In this document: positions 1-10,430 of the stretch, piece after piece
Position numbering within the stretch: position 1 is the first letter of the stretch
Layout: every line of letters begins with the position of its first letter
NCBI GenBank assembly: GCA_026936325.1
Contig: JAPTHN010000042.1
Location: forward strand, 2,976,001-3,040,000
Direction of reading: 5' to 3'
Length of the DNA: 64,000 bases
Source: Platynereis dumerilii
Taxonomy: Eukaryota; Annelida; Polychaeta; Phyllodocida; Nereididae
Notes under the pieces: model-generated
Databases searched by the model: none
Told to the model about the DNA's origin: nothing
The model's input: the letters and a program-made list of their open reading frames with translations, nothing else
Position numbers and translations under genes: made by a program

Positions 1-470
1 TTGCAACCCTGGCTTAAAGAGGCCAAAAGAGATGCTGAGATGTGAGATTTTGTTTGTTCAGTCATGGGTTCGAATCCAAGATAGCGGCAGAGTAACAGAG
101 ATGATCTGAACAGCCTTACTAATTTTCAATCCACCCTATTTACGTGGATTTTTGGTTTATATTGTTGAAATTGACATCATATGTTGTGGATTTAGTCCAA
201 GATTATTCATCACCTGCAAAATTAGCAGATAGATACATTTTTGCCAGTTTACAGTGATTTATTACATTTTGTTAAAAATATTTTGCCCCTCATCACACTG
301 AGCCTGAATTAGAGTTTTTTTCCAGAACATGTAGTGTACATATATTCAATTGGGAAAAGTGACATCAATAAATTATGACATCAGTCAATGAAGCAGGCAA
401 GAATCAGGAAATTTCACTAGATTATTCATTTTCCCTTGTGTTTCCCTATAACAGCTATTTTCCCTATTTT
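1..470. other. Unassigned AT-rich leader stretch
   Basis: No supported gene. Positions 66-80 carry a B-box-like string (GGGTTCGAATCC) that could be the remnant of a tRNA-derived SINE on the + strand, but no matching A box is clear. From about 436 the sequence becomes T/C-rich and passes into the duplicated block. Confidence 0.4.
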
Positions 471-1109
471 TTTCCTCCCTTTCTCCTCCCTTTCAACTTT
501 TCCCTCATTTCCCTATTTTTTCTCCATTTTCCCCCAAAACATTGTCTGGTGGGGCAACTTACCCACCCCCCTCACTTGCTACGCCACTGCCCCGCTCCTT
601 TTTTATCCAATAATATAAAGTAATCCAAATTTTCCTCCCATTTCCCCCTGCTTGCCCCCACTTTTCCCTCACTTTCCCCCCGCTTATCTCCAACTTGCCC
701 CCTGCTTCCCTCCACTTGCCCTGCTTCCCTCCACTTGCCCTGCTTAACCTCTTCCTTTCCCCCATTTCAACCATCTGACTCTCTCACTGCCCCCTCAAGA
801 ATTAGATATATGTGCTTTGGAGTTTATATCATCAGCCAGAACAATCGAACGCCATTCCTGTTTAAATTGAACCAATTTACAAGTGAAAATTGAGGCTAGG
901 AGCTCATATATTTTCTTGTTCTACAGCCAGAACAAATGAATTAAACAAATGAATTAAACTTTTAAATTAAAGGAATTCTTTTCGTAATTTCAGTATCATC
1001 AATTTTCCACTGATGAGTAAAGACAACAGAGAATTGGGCAAGAGCTGATTTTTTGAGAAATGAGATGAAAAAGGCAATTGATGAATTAGTGTGAAACTAG
1101 ACATGTACT

Positions 1110-2105
1110 AATCGCTAGGCAATGAGGGTTGCGCTGCCCTAACTTAGCAAATCAAACACAAATTTTAAGCCATTGTTAACATACATACAATAATAACAGT
1201 CGTAAAATTGTATGTGGTGATTCTATTGTGGCACCACTGATGTTGTAAGTTAGACCCAGAAGCTAGACTGTTGATAGGGGATATATGTGGAGTAATAAAG
1301 AAAATGAGCAGTTGTTATTATAATTAAATTTTATGAAAATCTGTACCTTCTAATATGAGCTTTTCTCCCTGACAGCACAGCGGGAGAGATTAGAAAAATC
1401 CAGATTGGCCTAGGTTTATGTCGAAACTTTGTAAAATTCAATTTGCACCATAGGCCAAATGTATGTTACACACGAAGCACATTAAGTTGATTTTTTTTTG
1501 GGGGGATCCCATAATATATTTAGACCCTTTATATACTCCTGGGGACAATTATAAAACAGCTTAGCTGTATTGTTACTGCATTCTCTAAAATTAGCAAGAG
1601 TAACCCCCTAGTCTTGTAGGCCTACAGTGCATGCAGTAAATATTGTAATTATATGGGTATATGCATTGTGAAATTAACTTATTTGTCACACACTGAATTA
1701 AAATGGACACAACTTGAGCGTTTGGAACTGCTGAATAGTGGAAAATTGCCAACCAAAAGGCTGGAAAAGATTTCTCACTGAATTGAAAGAGAGTGCCCCC
1801 CTCAAAGCTTGCAGCCATATCCATGCTGGGAGAGCGTGTGTGAAGACATTGGTCAGAATGGTGGAGGAGAAATTGTTCATAAATGACACAATAAGGACAC
1901 TAAATGCAAAAATAAAGACTTTAGGACAAACATTATGACATGAATGAACATACATGTGAATAAGGGCAATGGAAGTGGTGGCTTGTGCCCAGTAGTTTTT
2001 ACAAAATATTTGGCCTAGAATGTGAACATTTCTGTGTGTGCAAAAAATCTTCCTTACGAAACCAAGAGCTTGCCCAAGGGGCCACCCCCAGGGCAGCGCT
2101 AATAA
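1110..2105. other. Copy-1-only segment, no recognised gene
   Basis: This roughly 1-kb stretch is absent from the second duplication copy. A + strand reading frame at 1,738-1,938 (66 codons) and a neighbouring frame just upstream have protein-like composition, with many Glu, Lys and Leu, but resemble no family I know. It may be a decayed coding fragment brought in by an insertion, or sequence lost from copy 2. No terminal repeats are visible. Confidence 0.4.
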
Positions 2106-2184
2106 GAATGTATGCTTTTCCTGATGTGGAAGTTTCCTTCACTTTTTTTCACTGTATTTCAAATTAATTGTTGTCACCACAAAT

Positions 2185-2385
2185 GTCATTATTGGGGTGA
2201 TCGTGGTATGCTTACCTAACCACTGTGGTGAGAGGATACCAGCGGGAGCAGAGATGCGTCTCGTTGCTTCAGCTGCAGTGTATCGTCTGCCAAACCTCGC
2301 CAGATCTCGCCGCACCGCAAGGGGACCCGAGATGACGTACAGCGGCACCAAGCGGTGTTGCGGGCCACCACATTATATAAAAAGG
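2185..2385. repeat. GC-rich 200-bp segment present only in duplication copy 1
   Basis: The surrounding sequence continues directly in copy 2 at 35,276-35,290, so about 200 bp is extra here. It is far more GC-rich than its surroundings, has an imperfect stem near its left end (GGTAT ... ATACC) and ends next to TATATAAAA. It looks like a retroposed structured RNA or SINE head, but I cannot assign the parent RNA. Confidence 0.45.
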
Positions 2386-2499
2386 GGATAAAATCATTAC
2401 TTTAGAAATTGAATGATGTTCTTACAATCATATAGATTTTCAAATATATATAATAAACTTTATCGTGCATCAGTGTCTGTGCTGGCAAGAAATTGTGAT

Positions 2500-2640
2500 T
2501 ATGTTCCTCCTCCTCCTCTGCAACCTGCTCTGTCACTTACTCCTTCTCAAAGACTCCTGCTCTTCCTTCTTTCTCCTCCTCCTCCTCCTCCTCCTCTCCT
2601 CCTCCTCTCCTCCTCCTCTCCTCCTCCTCCTCCTTCGTGA
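2500..2640 (+). repeat. CT-rich (CTC)n microsatellite, single-unit version
   Basis: The tract is almost pure C/T with CTC/CTT triplets. It yields artefactual poly-Leu, poly-Ser and poly-Arg reading frames on both strands. The duplicated partner at 35,390-35,705 carries three units of the complex repeat instead of one. Confidence 0.85.
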
Positions 2641-3712
2641 TCTTCTTCTGCTATGATTTGTGACAGTTGAAGGCACTGAAACTAGAGAAATTGTAAGAAT
2701 CACTGATCCAGCTGAGCCTTTTTCTGGCACTTAGTAATGAATGCCATTTTGAAATCTGAAAGCCCAGATTCACATTTTTTCACAAGACATCCACCTTCAA
2801 GCAGCCCCTCACTATTTAAATACAAAATTTTAAAAAGTCACGGTTCATATGAGGATGGAAGAGTGGTGCAGAAGAAGAAGAAGAAGAAGTACACACACTC
2901 AATGAAGGTCATGGAAAATCTCAGAACCTCTGGGTGAGTCAGACATATTTTTCAGCAGTGTTTCAACATAAAACCAGATTAAAAGTTATTATCTGCAATT
3001 CTGTATGACTTTTTGTATTTTATCAGATCTGAAATTACATCTTGAGCTATACTAATTTTACCCATACTCTGGATTCAATCTCTTTGATTTGATGCTTCCA
3101 TTTCAAATAGAACACACACTATAGAAATATTAGGTGTCCATCAAAGAGAAAGCTGGTTTGGAAAGATAGAATTAACATCAAAGTCAAAGTTTTAGCAAAA
3201 GTAAAATGTGAAATTGATATCTGTTTTCCTGTAATGGTAATCAACTTCAAACATTCAAATATCTTTAATCAAAGAAATTCAACATCTTTGAAGTGCACAT
3301 GCTTGCTGTCATAATGATTTTGGAGATGTCTGTACCTGTAAAGTTTAAAGAAATACATTATGCAGTTAAACAGAAAACAGAAATTTGGCCGATATTGATA
3401 TTCATTTAGTCACTTACTTACAAAAGCCTGCCAAGTCACCATCTTTTCAAATTAAGGCATCACTGGCCTGTGCATTTTAGGTGCTAGACCTTGGCTCTCT
3501 GAAGCAAATTACTTTTGAAAGTTATTGCATGGCACCATCTGTGAAAGTAATGACTTATTGAGGAAACATCCTTGAAATTTCTCCACTATTTGAAATCTAT
3601 TGTGCTTCAGTGATAGCACCGTTGTGCCCATCTCTTTTGATTTACAGATCATTAAAGGACATATAAATGCTCCTCGGTTTTGAACTACTTCTTGTTGGAT
3701 GACAGTGGATGT

Positions 3713-3735
3713 CTATCTATCTATCTATCTATCTG
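3713..3735 (+). repeat. (TCTA)n microsatellite
   Basis: Several perfect TCTA units sit directly before the LINE fragment. The partner tract in copy 2 is at about 37,808-37,845 and is longer and mixed TCTA/TCTG. Confidence 0.85.
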
Positions 3736-4243
3736 TAGAAGTTTTCAAGAGCATCAATCAACTCAACCCTGTTTTCATGAAGGATCTCTTCAAGCAGAAA
3801 GTGACTGACCACAATTTTAGAGACTCTAACAAACTAGTCACGCCTACGTTTAATACTGTGAGATATGGGAAAAACACGTTTACATATCATGGTGCTCATA
3901 TATATAATTTGTTGCCTGCTCATTTTAAAGTCACAGAATATAACGTTTTTAAAAATATGCTAAGTTCTTGGGATGGTCCTCAGTGTCAATGTTCTACATG
4001 CTCTTTTATCATATAACGTTTTTATGACTTACATGATTTCTATTGTATATATTGTCGCTTTTTTCTCTATCTTTTTTTTTCTCTCTCCCTCCTTTGTCTA
4101 CATTGTACTTTTACCTTTTTACATTTGTATTGTTGTTATCTTGTTTTATTATAATCGCCAAATAGCTTCTAGCTAATGTTTACTGTTTTACCCTTATGCG
4201 ATTTAAAATAAAGTTTTCTTATTCTTCTTATTCTTATTCTTAT
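3736..4243 (+). mobile_element. LINE 3' fragment (CR1/L2-group RT C-terminus)
   Basis: The + strand frame ending at 4,016 encodes the C-terminal tail typical of CR1/L2-group ORF2 proteins. It has a region like LNPVFMKDLF, then a basic stretch, a TPTFNTVRYGKNTFTYHGAH segment and a final NLLPAHFK motif before the stop. It is followed by 3' UTR-like sequence and a tail of TTCTTA repeats at about 4,215-4,243. It is 5'-truncated, as is usual for LINE copies. Copy 2 of the duplication has unrelated sequence of similar length here. Confidence 0.75.
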
Positions 4244-5566
4244 TCTAAGGTTTGGAAACTCAGTTGTAGAAGATTCCGGCTTCATCAAAATTGCGTGGAA
4301 ATTGGATTTGAAAAAAGTATTTAATATGCACACCGAACTGAACGCAGACCGTCGGCCAGGATGAAGTATTCAATATATCGATCATGTGATCTGACCATGT
4401 GATGTCATTATGTGATCACAGGATGTTAATCTCTCTTCAGGTCCATACATAAATCTTGCGATCATTTGTCTTTTTTCTCATGGTGAAGCTTTAAGAACAT
4501 GTTCATGATGACAGCTTAAACCATGGAGGAGAAATTTAATCTAAATGATGGAATCAAATTGTTCAAAGACAGCAGACCCGCTGTGACTTGATGATTTTAT
4601 GGAAGAAAGAAAGAAAACATGATTCCGTTTAATTCTCTCTGAGGGATTGATTCGATTTAAATGCGGCAATTTTCCTCTCTTAATTGTTATTTCAAGTCAA
4701 ATCTTGTTTCTGTCGCCGAAGGACCAGATTATTTTTTCAAATGTGATTTCACAATTATTCATCTGTTTTCAGATCTTTGTGATTCCCCTTTCATATTTGA
4801 TCATGTCAGGTGATATTTTGTCATATAGACAAATATAAAATATAGAAAAGTATAAAATACCCACAAAGTGGCATGTCTAAATATTGTCTTTTGACAAGCT
4901 TCGAATATGTGGCTATCTGCGTCTCTTCCCATCTTCCCCATCTTAATTTCAGCCTGGGGGGGGGCATGCATCTTAGGACACACCAGTTCATACTTTCATC
5001 GCTTTAAATATCAGGATGTAAACTGTATCATTTAGATTTTTTAATGCGAGTCTTTTTTACAATGCCAATCATTTACCGTGGACTTTTCACAAGCAATTCC
5101 CAAAGAAACGATTCATTGTAAGGATTGATTTGAGGACTGGGAAAACCAGCATCAGGGCTAATTCAAGAATCTAATGAATTACAAGAAAAAATCAATTAGA
5201 AGAGACTAAAGACAGTCGTCTCCTCTTCTTCAGGCAGGGCTTGTGGAAATCTTTATTATTTCTTCGTCAAAACTTTCTTAAAACATTTCTGAAAGTCTTT
5301 GAAGTAGGCAACATTGTAATATCAAATTGTCAGACAAGAGACAATGATGTAATTGTCAGTTTTCAGTACATGTAGTTTGTAATCATAGTTCATTCTTTGT
5401 TTTATCATTGTAATTCACTAAAATATGTTCCAGCCAAAATTTTGAAAACAGCATTTTGATTTAAGGAGACTGTACAACTTTCAGTTTTCAGTGACTGCCA
5501 AATTAAATGATTACATACCTTTAATTCCCTTCCAAACTAACCTCTAGAGTAGTCTGAGTAGCCCTA

Positions 5567-6123
5567 CAGGGTGGTCAAGAAAAAACTTTACAGTCTTTGG
5601 CTCATGAGCCACAACTCAGTGAGTTCTTATCCAATCAGTCTCATTCTTGCATGAAGTTCAGGTTGGGATCTTGATATTATGTTTCTACTCTCGGATCTAA
5701 TTTTGATAAGGCGTTACGACAGGAGGGACATTTTGAAAAACTGTAGTAGCTTGCAATTTCTATCAACCTTCTTCTCTTTCAAGCTCCCCACAGGATTGAG
5801 TTTCAATCAAAGAGAGCTGAAATCCTGGGACCACACTCCTCTCAAGAATTCTAGGTTACTGTAAGAATATGAAAGCAATGGTACAATATTTGAATTGATG
5901 GCAATGCCTTGCATTCGGGACAGCAAAATGTGTGAAAATGGCCTTTTTTAATTTCTGCAAAATCAGAGCTCAAGTTCACACAACATGGCCCAGGGGAACA
6001 TACTACAGATAATATATTGCCATGACTATCCTCTTTACATTAGAAAAGGTTTGATAGTAATAAAAGACAAATTGATAGAACTATGCCACTGAAAGTGTGT
6101 ATAGCTTTTTCTTGACCACCCTG
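5567..6123. mobile_element. Tc1/mariner-type non-autonomous element (MITE), 557 bp
   Basis: The ends are perfect inverted repeats for at least 18 bp (CAGGGTGGTCAAGAAAAA), flanked by TA at 5,565-5,566 and 6,124-6,125. The duplicated partner at about 39,950 runs straight through (AGCCC then AAGTTGG) without the insert, so this is a filled site against an empty one. No transposase frame is present. TA duplication fits the IS630-Tc1-mariner superfamily. Confidence 0.85.
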
Positions 6124-6190
6124 TAAGTTGGATGAATCAATTTCAAAAACTCACTACCTACAGCAGAGCACTTTCTGTTTACACGTCTCC

Positions 6191-7018
6191 AGCTACCTAA
6201 AACTATTCTAGGTAAGAATTGGTCCAGATTTGGTCTCTATAAGGCTGAGTCTAAACATCTACAAAGATCTCAGCACAGAAAAGTCTTGTATTCATTTTGA
6301 TCCATTGGAAATTAAAGTCAGGATTTCATAAAAGATTATTGATGGTTCAAAGGAAATAAAAGTGTGGCATCTTCTGAAAGTCTAAATGGAACAGTGGAGT
6401 CATCTTATCCACATGATGCGGCGATGCCAAGCCATCTAGGCTTTGTTCTTGCAGTACTACAGCTGGTGATGATATAAATCAAAATTTGTCTTACTTTTTA
6501 TCTTTCCTTATGATAGCCAATCTTTCTTGTTTATGTTAGCACTAGACTAAATAACATAATTTGTGTACCAATTCGCCTTTTATGATGTTAAATTTATGTT
6601 TTTGGATTGTTACCTGCATATGGTTGACGAAAAAGTGATTATGGTTTGCTGAGTCGGTTCAATAACTACAATTTATCACGTAATGCAAATTCTTTATTAA
6701 GAATATTGGAATTATTTCATTTAAAAACTATAGTCCTATAAGTATTGACCAACATTTGAAGCTGAACATCATTCCCTTAAAAGGTCCCTATTGATGTGCA
6801 CCTGTCGAAAAATTAAAAGTGCGCATAACTCAGACAGCATTTCATTGAGCAAAACAAGGTTTTGTATGCTTAAAGTAGAACCTAATACAAACCAGTCAGC
6901 AACAAATATATGATGTAATTTGTGTAGGCATAGCAATGAAATGGTGGACCTCCAAAGTTAAGGTGCCCATCATGGCATGGATCCATGCCCCGCCTTCCCC
7001 TAATGCCACGGGAACTTG
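6191..7018. other. Intergenic or intronic sequence, nothing recognised
   Basis: AT-rich unique-looking DNA with stops in all frames. No terminal repeats, RNA gene or exon signal was seen. Confidence 0.5.
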
Positions 7019-7345
7019 CTACGAGATCATAATCATAACCCCTTTGGTTTGGGTATAATATATGTTATGATCAATGGTATCAAAAGCTTTACTGAAATCC
7101 AAAAATGTTCCTAATGTCATTTCCTTCTTTTTCATACCAGTTAAAATCTTATCAATATGTGTTAGAAAAGCTATTGTTGTACCATATTTTTTTTCGTAAT
7201 CCAACATGAAACTCGTAGAGAAGATTATTATCATTATTATTATATACAAACTTAATTATTCCATTACAAATTGTTCTTTCAAAAATCTTTGAAAATATAC
7301 AGACAACAGAAACTGGGCTAAAATTTGAGACCAGTTTTATGTTAT
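7019..7345 (-). mobile_element. LINE reverse-transcriptase fragment, minus strand
   Basis: Reading the minus strand from about 7,345 gives an RT segment. It has an FSPVSVVCIFSKIFER-like block (fingers motif, usually YRPISVL...SKIFE), a KYGTTIAFLTHIDKI block, then the first catalytic aspartate motif FLDFSKAFDTIDH. The frame breaks after this. A second minus-strand LINE piece at 8,110-8,325 is probably the upstream part of the same copy. Confidence 0.7.
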
Positions 7346-7980
7346 ACTGAATTGAATTTTGAATCCGATATTACCCCTGTTTGACTATTGTGACACAGTA
7401 TACGCAAATTGTAATGTAACTGAATTGATCAAATTTCAGCAACTCCAAAATGGAGCAGGAAGAATAATAATACCAGTTCCATATGATACATGTACCCATG
7501 AAGTTCTAAATAGACTCAAATTGTTTTATTTGTCTGAGAGGGTGTTTTATCACAGATGTGTTTTTATGCATAAATGCATTAATGGATCCTCTCCCCCGTA
7601 TTTATCCAGGATGTCCTCACTTTCTATTCATGGCCATAACACATGAAGATCTTACAGAAAAGACTTGTTGATCCCCAAGTGCAGCACTACCACTCGCTCA
7701 AGAGCATTCATCTTCCAAGGGTTAAAAGCATGGAATGGACGTAGCATGGCCGTCAGAAATTCTACCTCAGTGCATATTTTTAAAAATAGGCTAAAGCATG
7801 AGGTTTTAACCAATAAAGGTCCTTTTTGATCGGTTTTTACCTATATATTCCATATTTAATTTTTATTTTAATGTTTGTATTTGCTCTTAATATTTTTACC
7901 CACCAGATATTTCATTATTTTATATTCCTCTTTTTTATAATGAGCTAATAAATAAATAAATCAATCAATCAATCAATATG
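7346..7980 (+). mobile_element. CR1/L2-group LINE 3' end, plus strand
   Basis: The + strand encodes an RT C-terminal region: FDYCDTVYANC, IKFQQLQNGAGRII, then SSPPYLSRM and, in a second frame up to about 7,830, SRAFIFQGLKAWN. This is followed by a short 3' UTR and an AATA/AATC repeat tail at about 7,950-7,978. It lies between two minus-strand LINE pieces, which suggests that it inserted into that older copy. Confidence 0.75.
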
Positions 7981-8109
7981 TTTTTACCCTGTTTATATGT
8001 ACTTTCTTACGTATAAAACTTGTCTGCTTTTGTGTTTTTGTGCATTTGCGGTACATTTTGTGTGTCTAATTATGTGTCAGGGCCTCTTTAAAAAACCAGT
8101 GTAAACTGA

Positions 8110-8325
8110 ATGGGCCATCCTGATGAAATGAAAGACTTATTTACTATGACTTCGATTAAATACGTCAGCAATTTCTTTCCCATTTGTAGTGGTTACACCA
8201 ATAATAACAAATTCTGAAGACTTACTATATGATTGTTTCCGTTTAATAAAATTTTTAATAATTTCCCATGTTTTCCTAATGTTGCCTTTGTTCTTTTTTT
8301 CAAGAAGATCTTCAAAGTGCTTCAA
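8110..8325 (-). mobile_element. LINE endonuclease-RT linker fragment, minus strand
   Basis: The minus-strand frame reads RKTWEIIKNFIKRKQ, then SEFVIIGVTTTNGKEIADVFN. This is the linker pattern found just before the RT fingers in CR1/L2-group LINEs (a 'W..IK.L' block, then 'I.D...IA..FN'). It is likely the upstream part of the fragment at 7,019-7,345, now separated by the plus-strand LINE end. Confidence 0.6.
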
Positions 8326-8523
8326 AGTGTGGAAACTATGCCTTTGGGTCTCAAACGTGTTAGTCTCCTAATTGGTATTAACATCTTTATTTGACAATAA
8401 AAAAAATCTGAATCTGAATCTGAATCAATTACAGCGGCTGTTTCAACTAACAATTAAGGGAGGAAGGAAACATGGGACAAAATTATTTTAAAACATTGAT
8501 AATAATTTTTGCATAAATTCATA

Positions 8524-8876
8524 GGGACTGTTCAGAACTTATGACTTGGGGGGGGGGGTGGGATGGGAGTTTTGGCCGAGGGGGTACTAACTTTTCTCAC
8601 GTGCTTCAAGGGGGGGTACTGATTTTTGACAAGATGTCCAAGGTACGTGGAAAAGTCCACAAATCTGTACGAGTGACAGTCCAAAGGTCACATCTATAAT
8701 ACTATATGTCTGTATTGCTTTGTATGTCAAGGAGGGGGGTACTAAAAATCGGCATGAAACCTAAGGGTGGGGTACTAAAAATCCACATGAATCTCAAGGG
8801 AGGGGGCATTGATTTTTGATGGAAAGTTCTGACAAAACTCCCACCCTCCCCCCAGTCATAAATTCTGAATGGTCCC
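8524..8876. mobile_element. Small G-rich inverted-repeat element, 353 bp
   Basis: The left end reads GGGACTGTTCAGAACTTATG and the right end is its approximate reverse complement (CATAAATTCTGAATGGTCCC). Both are flanked by TA, at 8,522-8,523 and 8,877-8,878. The inside holds G-rich blocks with repeated GGGGGTACTAA and GGTACTAAAAATC motifs. It is non-coding. The superfamily is uncertain. Confidence 0.6.
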
Positions 8877-8879
8877 TAC

Positions 8880-10240
8880 TAATTTGTGCCTAAACTAAGG
8901 CATGATGATGTTTTGTCTTCAAGGTCAAAAGGGCACATCTGCCCCCCCCCCGACCCCTGCTCAATGGTAGGAGGGATAATTACCCCCACTCAGTGAAATA
9001 GGTCTGCTGTAACAACAATGACTGGTTCTGTCCAATTTTTTAATTGTATGCAATAATTTTCCAATGCAAAATTGACATGAGAGGAGATTGGTTGAAGAAA
9101 TTCAATGAAAAAACACAGGGTCAACCTAAACTCAAACCCTAACCCCAACCATAAACATAACCCTAATTGTAACAATAATTTTCAACCTGACTCTGGGTCT
9201 GTTTTCACATCTGATATGTTGACCTTGTATTCTGTCATTAAATTTCTGTCACAGACATCATAACATGTTTTTTTAAACAGTTTATTCATGTTAGTTGACC
9301 AAGGTGCCAGACCAGGGGGGCAGGGGGAGGGGGGGGGGTCCAAATATTGGCACCAAATAACTTTTTTGTGATTCTATTATTCTTTATTTACTTTCTACAT
9401 ACAGGAGATAAATGTGTACACTTAAAATCGAGAAGCACAACTTTCGAAATTTTGTATAAGAGTCTTATTAAGAGAACGACAGAATATAGAATTTTCAATT
9501 TACATTAAAATGCACAGAAATACTCCAGCTTGGAACACAAATGCCTTGACCAATCAAAGACAAGAGCAAAGAGATTACGCTCCAATATAATAGGAATGTC
9601 TTTGCCTCCAAGTGGATTTTTCATGAAGCTTTCGAGAAAATCTAGTAATCTGGTATGGATAAACAACTGAAATAAGGCAGCACCATTTGGCATCATGCTT
9701 GATCTCCAAGTTGACTTGAATTGACCATATTCTTATATCATAGTAATAAATCATGAGTTTGACACTAGAATTTACACTTCAGTCAACACTTTCAACAATC
9801 AAAAATTATGAATTACATAGTAGACTATACGTATCCATATTTCATCTTCGCATGGAATGATATAAAGAACATACATAAATTTTAATTTCATTACAATCTT
9901 GATACATCTGATAAGCACAAGTTACATAACAAACTAATTGAATTGAATTGACCACCCATATGAATTTAATTTAATTAACAACCTCCATAACATTGAATTT
10001 AATTTATTTTAAAACACAAGTGATTGAATTTGCACTGAAGCTCAATCGAATTGAACTGATTGGCACCTTGCTGAATTGCGCCAACCATGGATATATTTCT
10101 GTTGTCAAACTGACTACGCAAAAGTTTTCTTTGTTGCATTATTCATGAACAAAATCAGCTCTGTCACTTGGTACATTGTGAATTGACTTGATGGATGGTG
10201 CCATTGACAAATCATTTTTTTATACTTCAATTTAGCTCAA
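8880..10240. other. Upstream region of the PAN gene, mostly unassigned
   Basis: No supported gene. 9,129-9,175 has a few degenerate CCCTAA-like units. 9,310-9,340 is G-rich. 9,940-10,080 contains AATTGAATT-rich sequence resembling the interior of the hAT-type element at 55,711-56,917 and may be an old fragment of that family. Confidence 0.4.
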
Positions 10241-10252
10241 TATATATATATG
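10238..10252 (+). promoter_or_regulatory. TATA-like sequence upstream of the PAN gene
   Basis: A run of alternating TA (TATATATATA) lies about 95-105 bp before the start codon at 10,346. The spacing would suit a core promoter with a short 5' UTR. TA runs are common in this AT-rich window, so this is weak. Confidence 0.2.
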
Positions 10253-10345
10253 CTCTTTTTTTAACTTATCGTTTGAGACTGTTAGAGAAACCAATTAATA
10301 ATTAACAAGCACATGAATTGTATCATATATTAGTTTATCGGCAGG

Positions 10346-10430
10346 ATGAAGACTGTGAAGAGGTGTTTCTTACTTTTCTTCCTAGGAGCCCCACTGTTGA
10401 TGAAGATTTCATGTGCATCAAGCTGCAACG
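10346..10430 (+). CDS. PAN-type gene, exon 1 (signal peptide)
   Basis: The ATG at 10,346 opens a basic N-region followed by a hydrophobic core (MKTVKRCFLLFFLGAPLL) and a likely signal-peptidase site near SCASSC. The exon ends in a strong donor, G followed by GTAAGT at 10,431, in phase 1. The start was chosen because it is the first ATG giving a complete signal peptide. Confidence 0.7.

Larger units (their letters stand above)
470..6190 (+). repeat. Segmental duplication, copy 1
   Basis: This stretch matches 34,605-39,990 in the same orientation. Matching sub-blocks read by eye are about 470-1,110 with 34,606-35,205; 2,105-2,184 with 35,195-35,276; 2,386-3,000 with 35,285-36,100; 3,020-3,735 with 37,130-37,845; 4,245-5,564 with 38,368-39,950; and 6,124-6,150 with 39,951-39,985. 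Sequence present only here includes about 1,110-2,105, 2,185-2,385, a LINE 3' fragment at 3,736-4,243 and a 557-bp TA-flanked element at 5,567-6,123. Long matches with scattered substitutions suggest an old duplication. It contains no convincing gene. Confidence 0.85.

Noticed and set aside
2197-2260. U1 snRNA gene
   Set aside because: Only a short CTTACCT-like string and a weak stem fit. The rest, including the Sm-site region, does not match U1.
2413-2730. Poly-Leu, poly-Ser and poly-Arg reading frames
   Set aside because: They are translations of a CT-rich microsatellite in different frames and strands, with no other coding evidence. The same applies to 35,367-35,718.
9129-9175. Interstitial telomere-like CCCTAA repeat
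   Set aside because: Only a few degenerate units are present; there is no true array.
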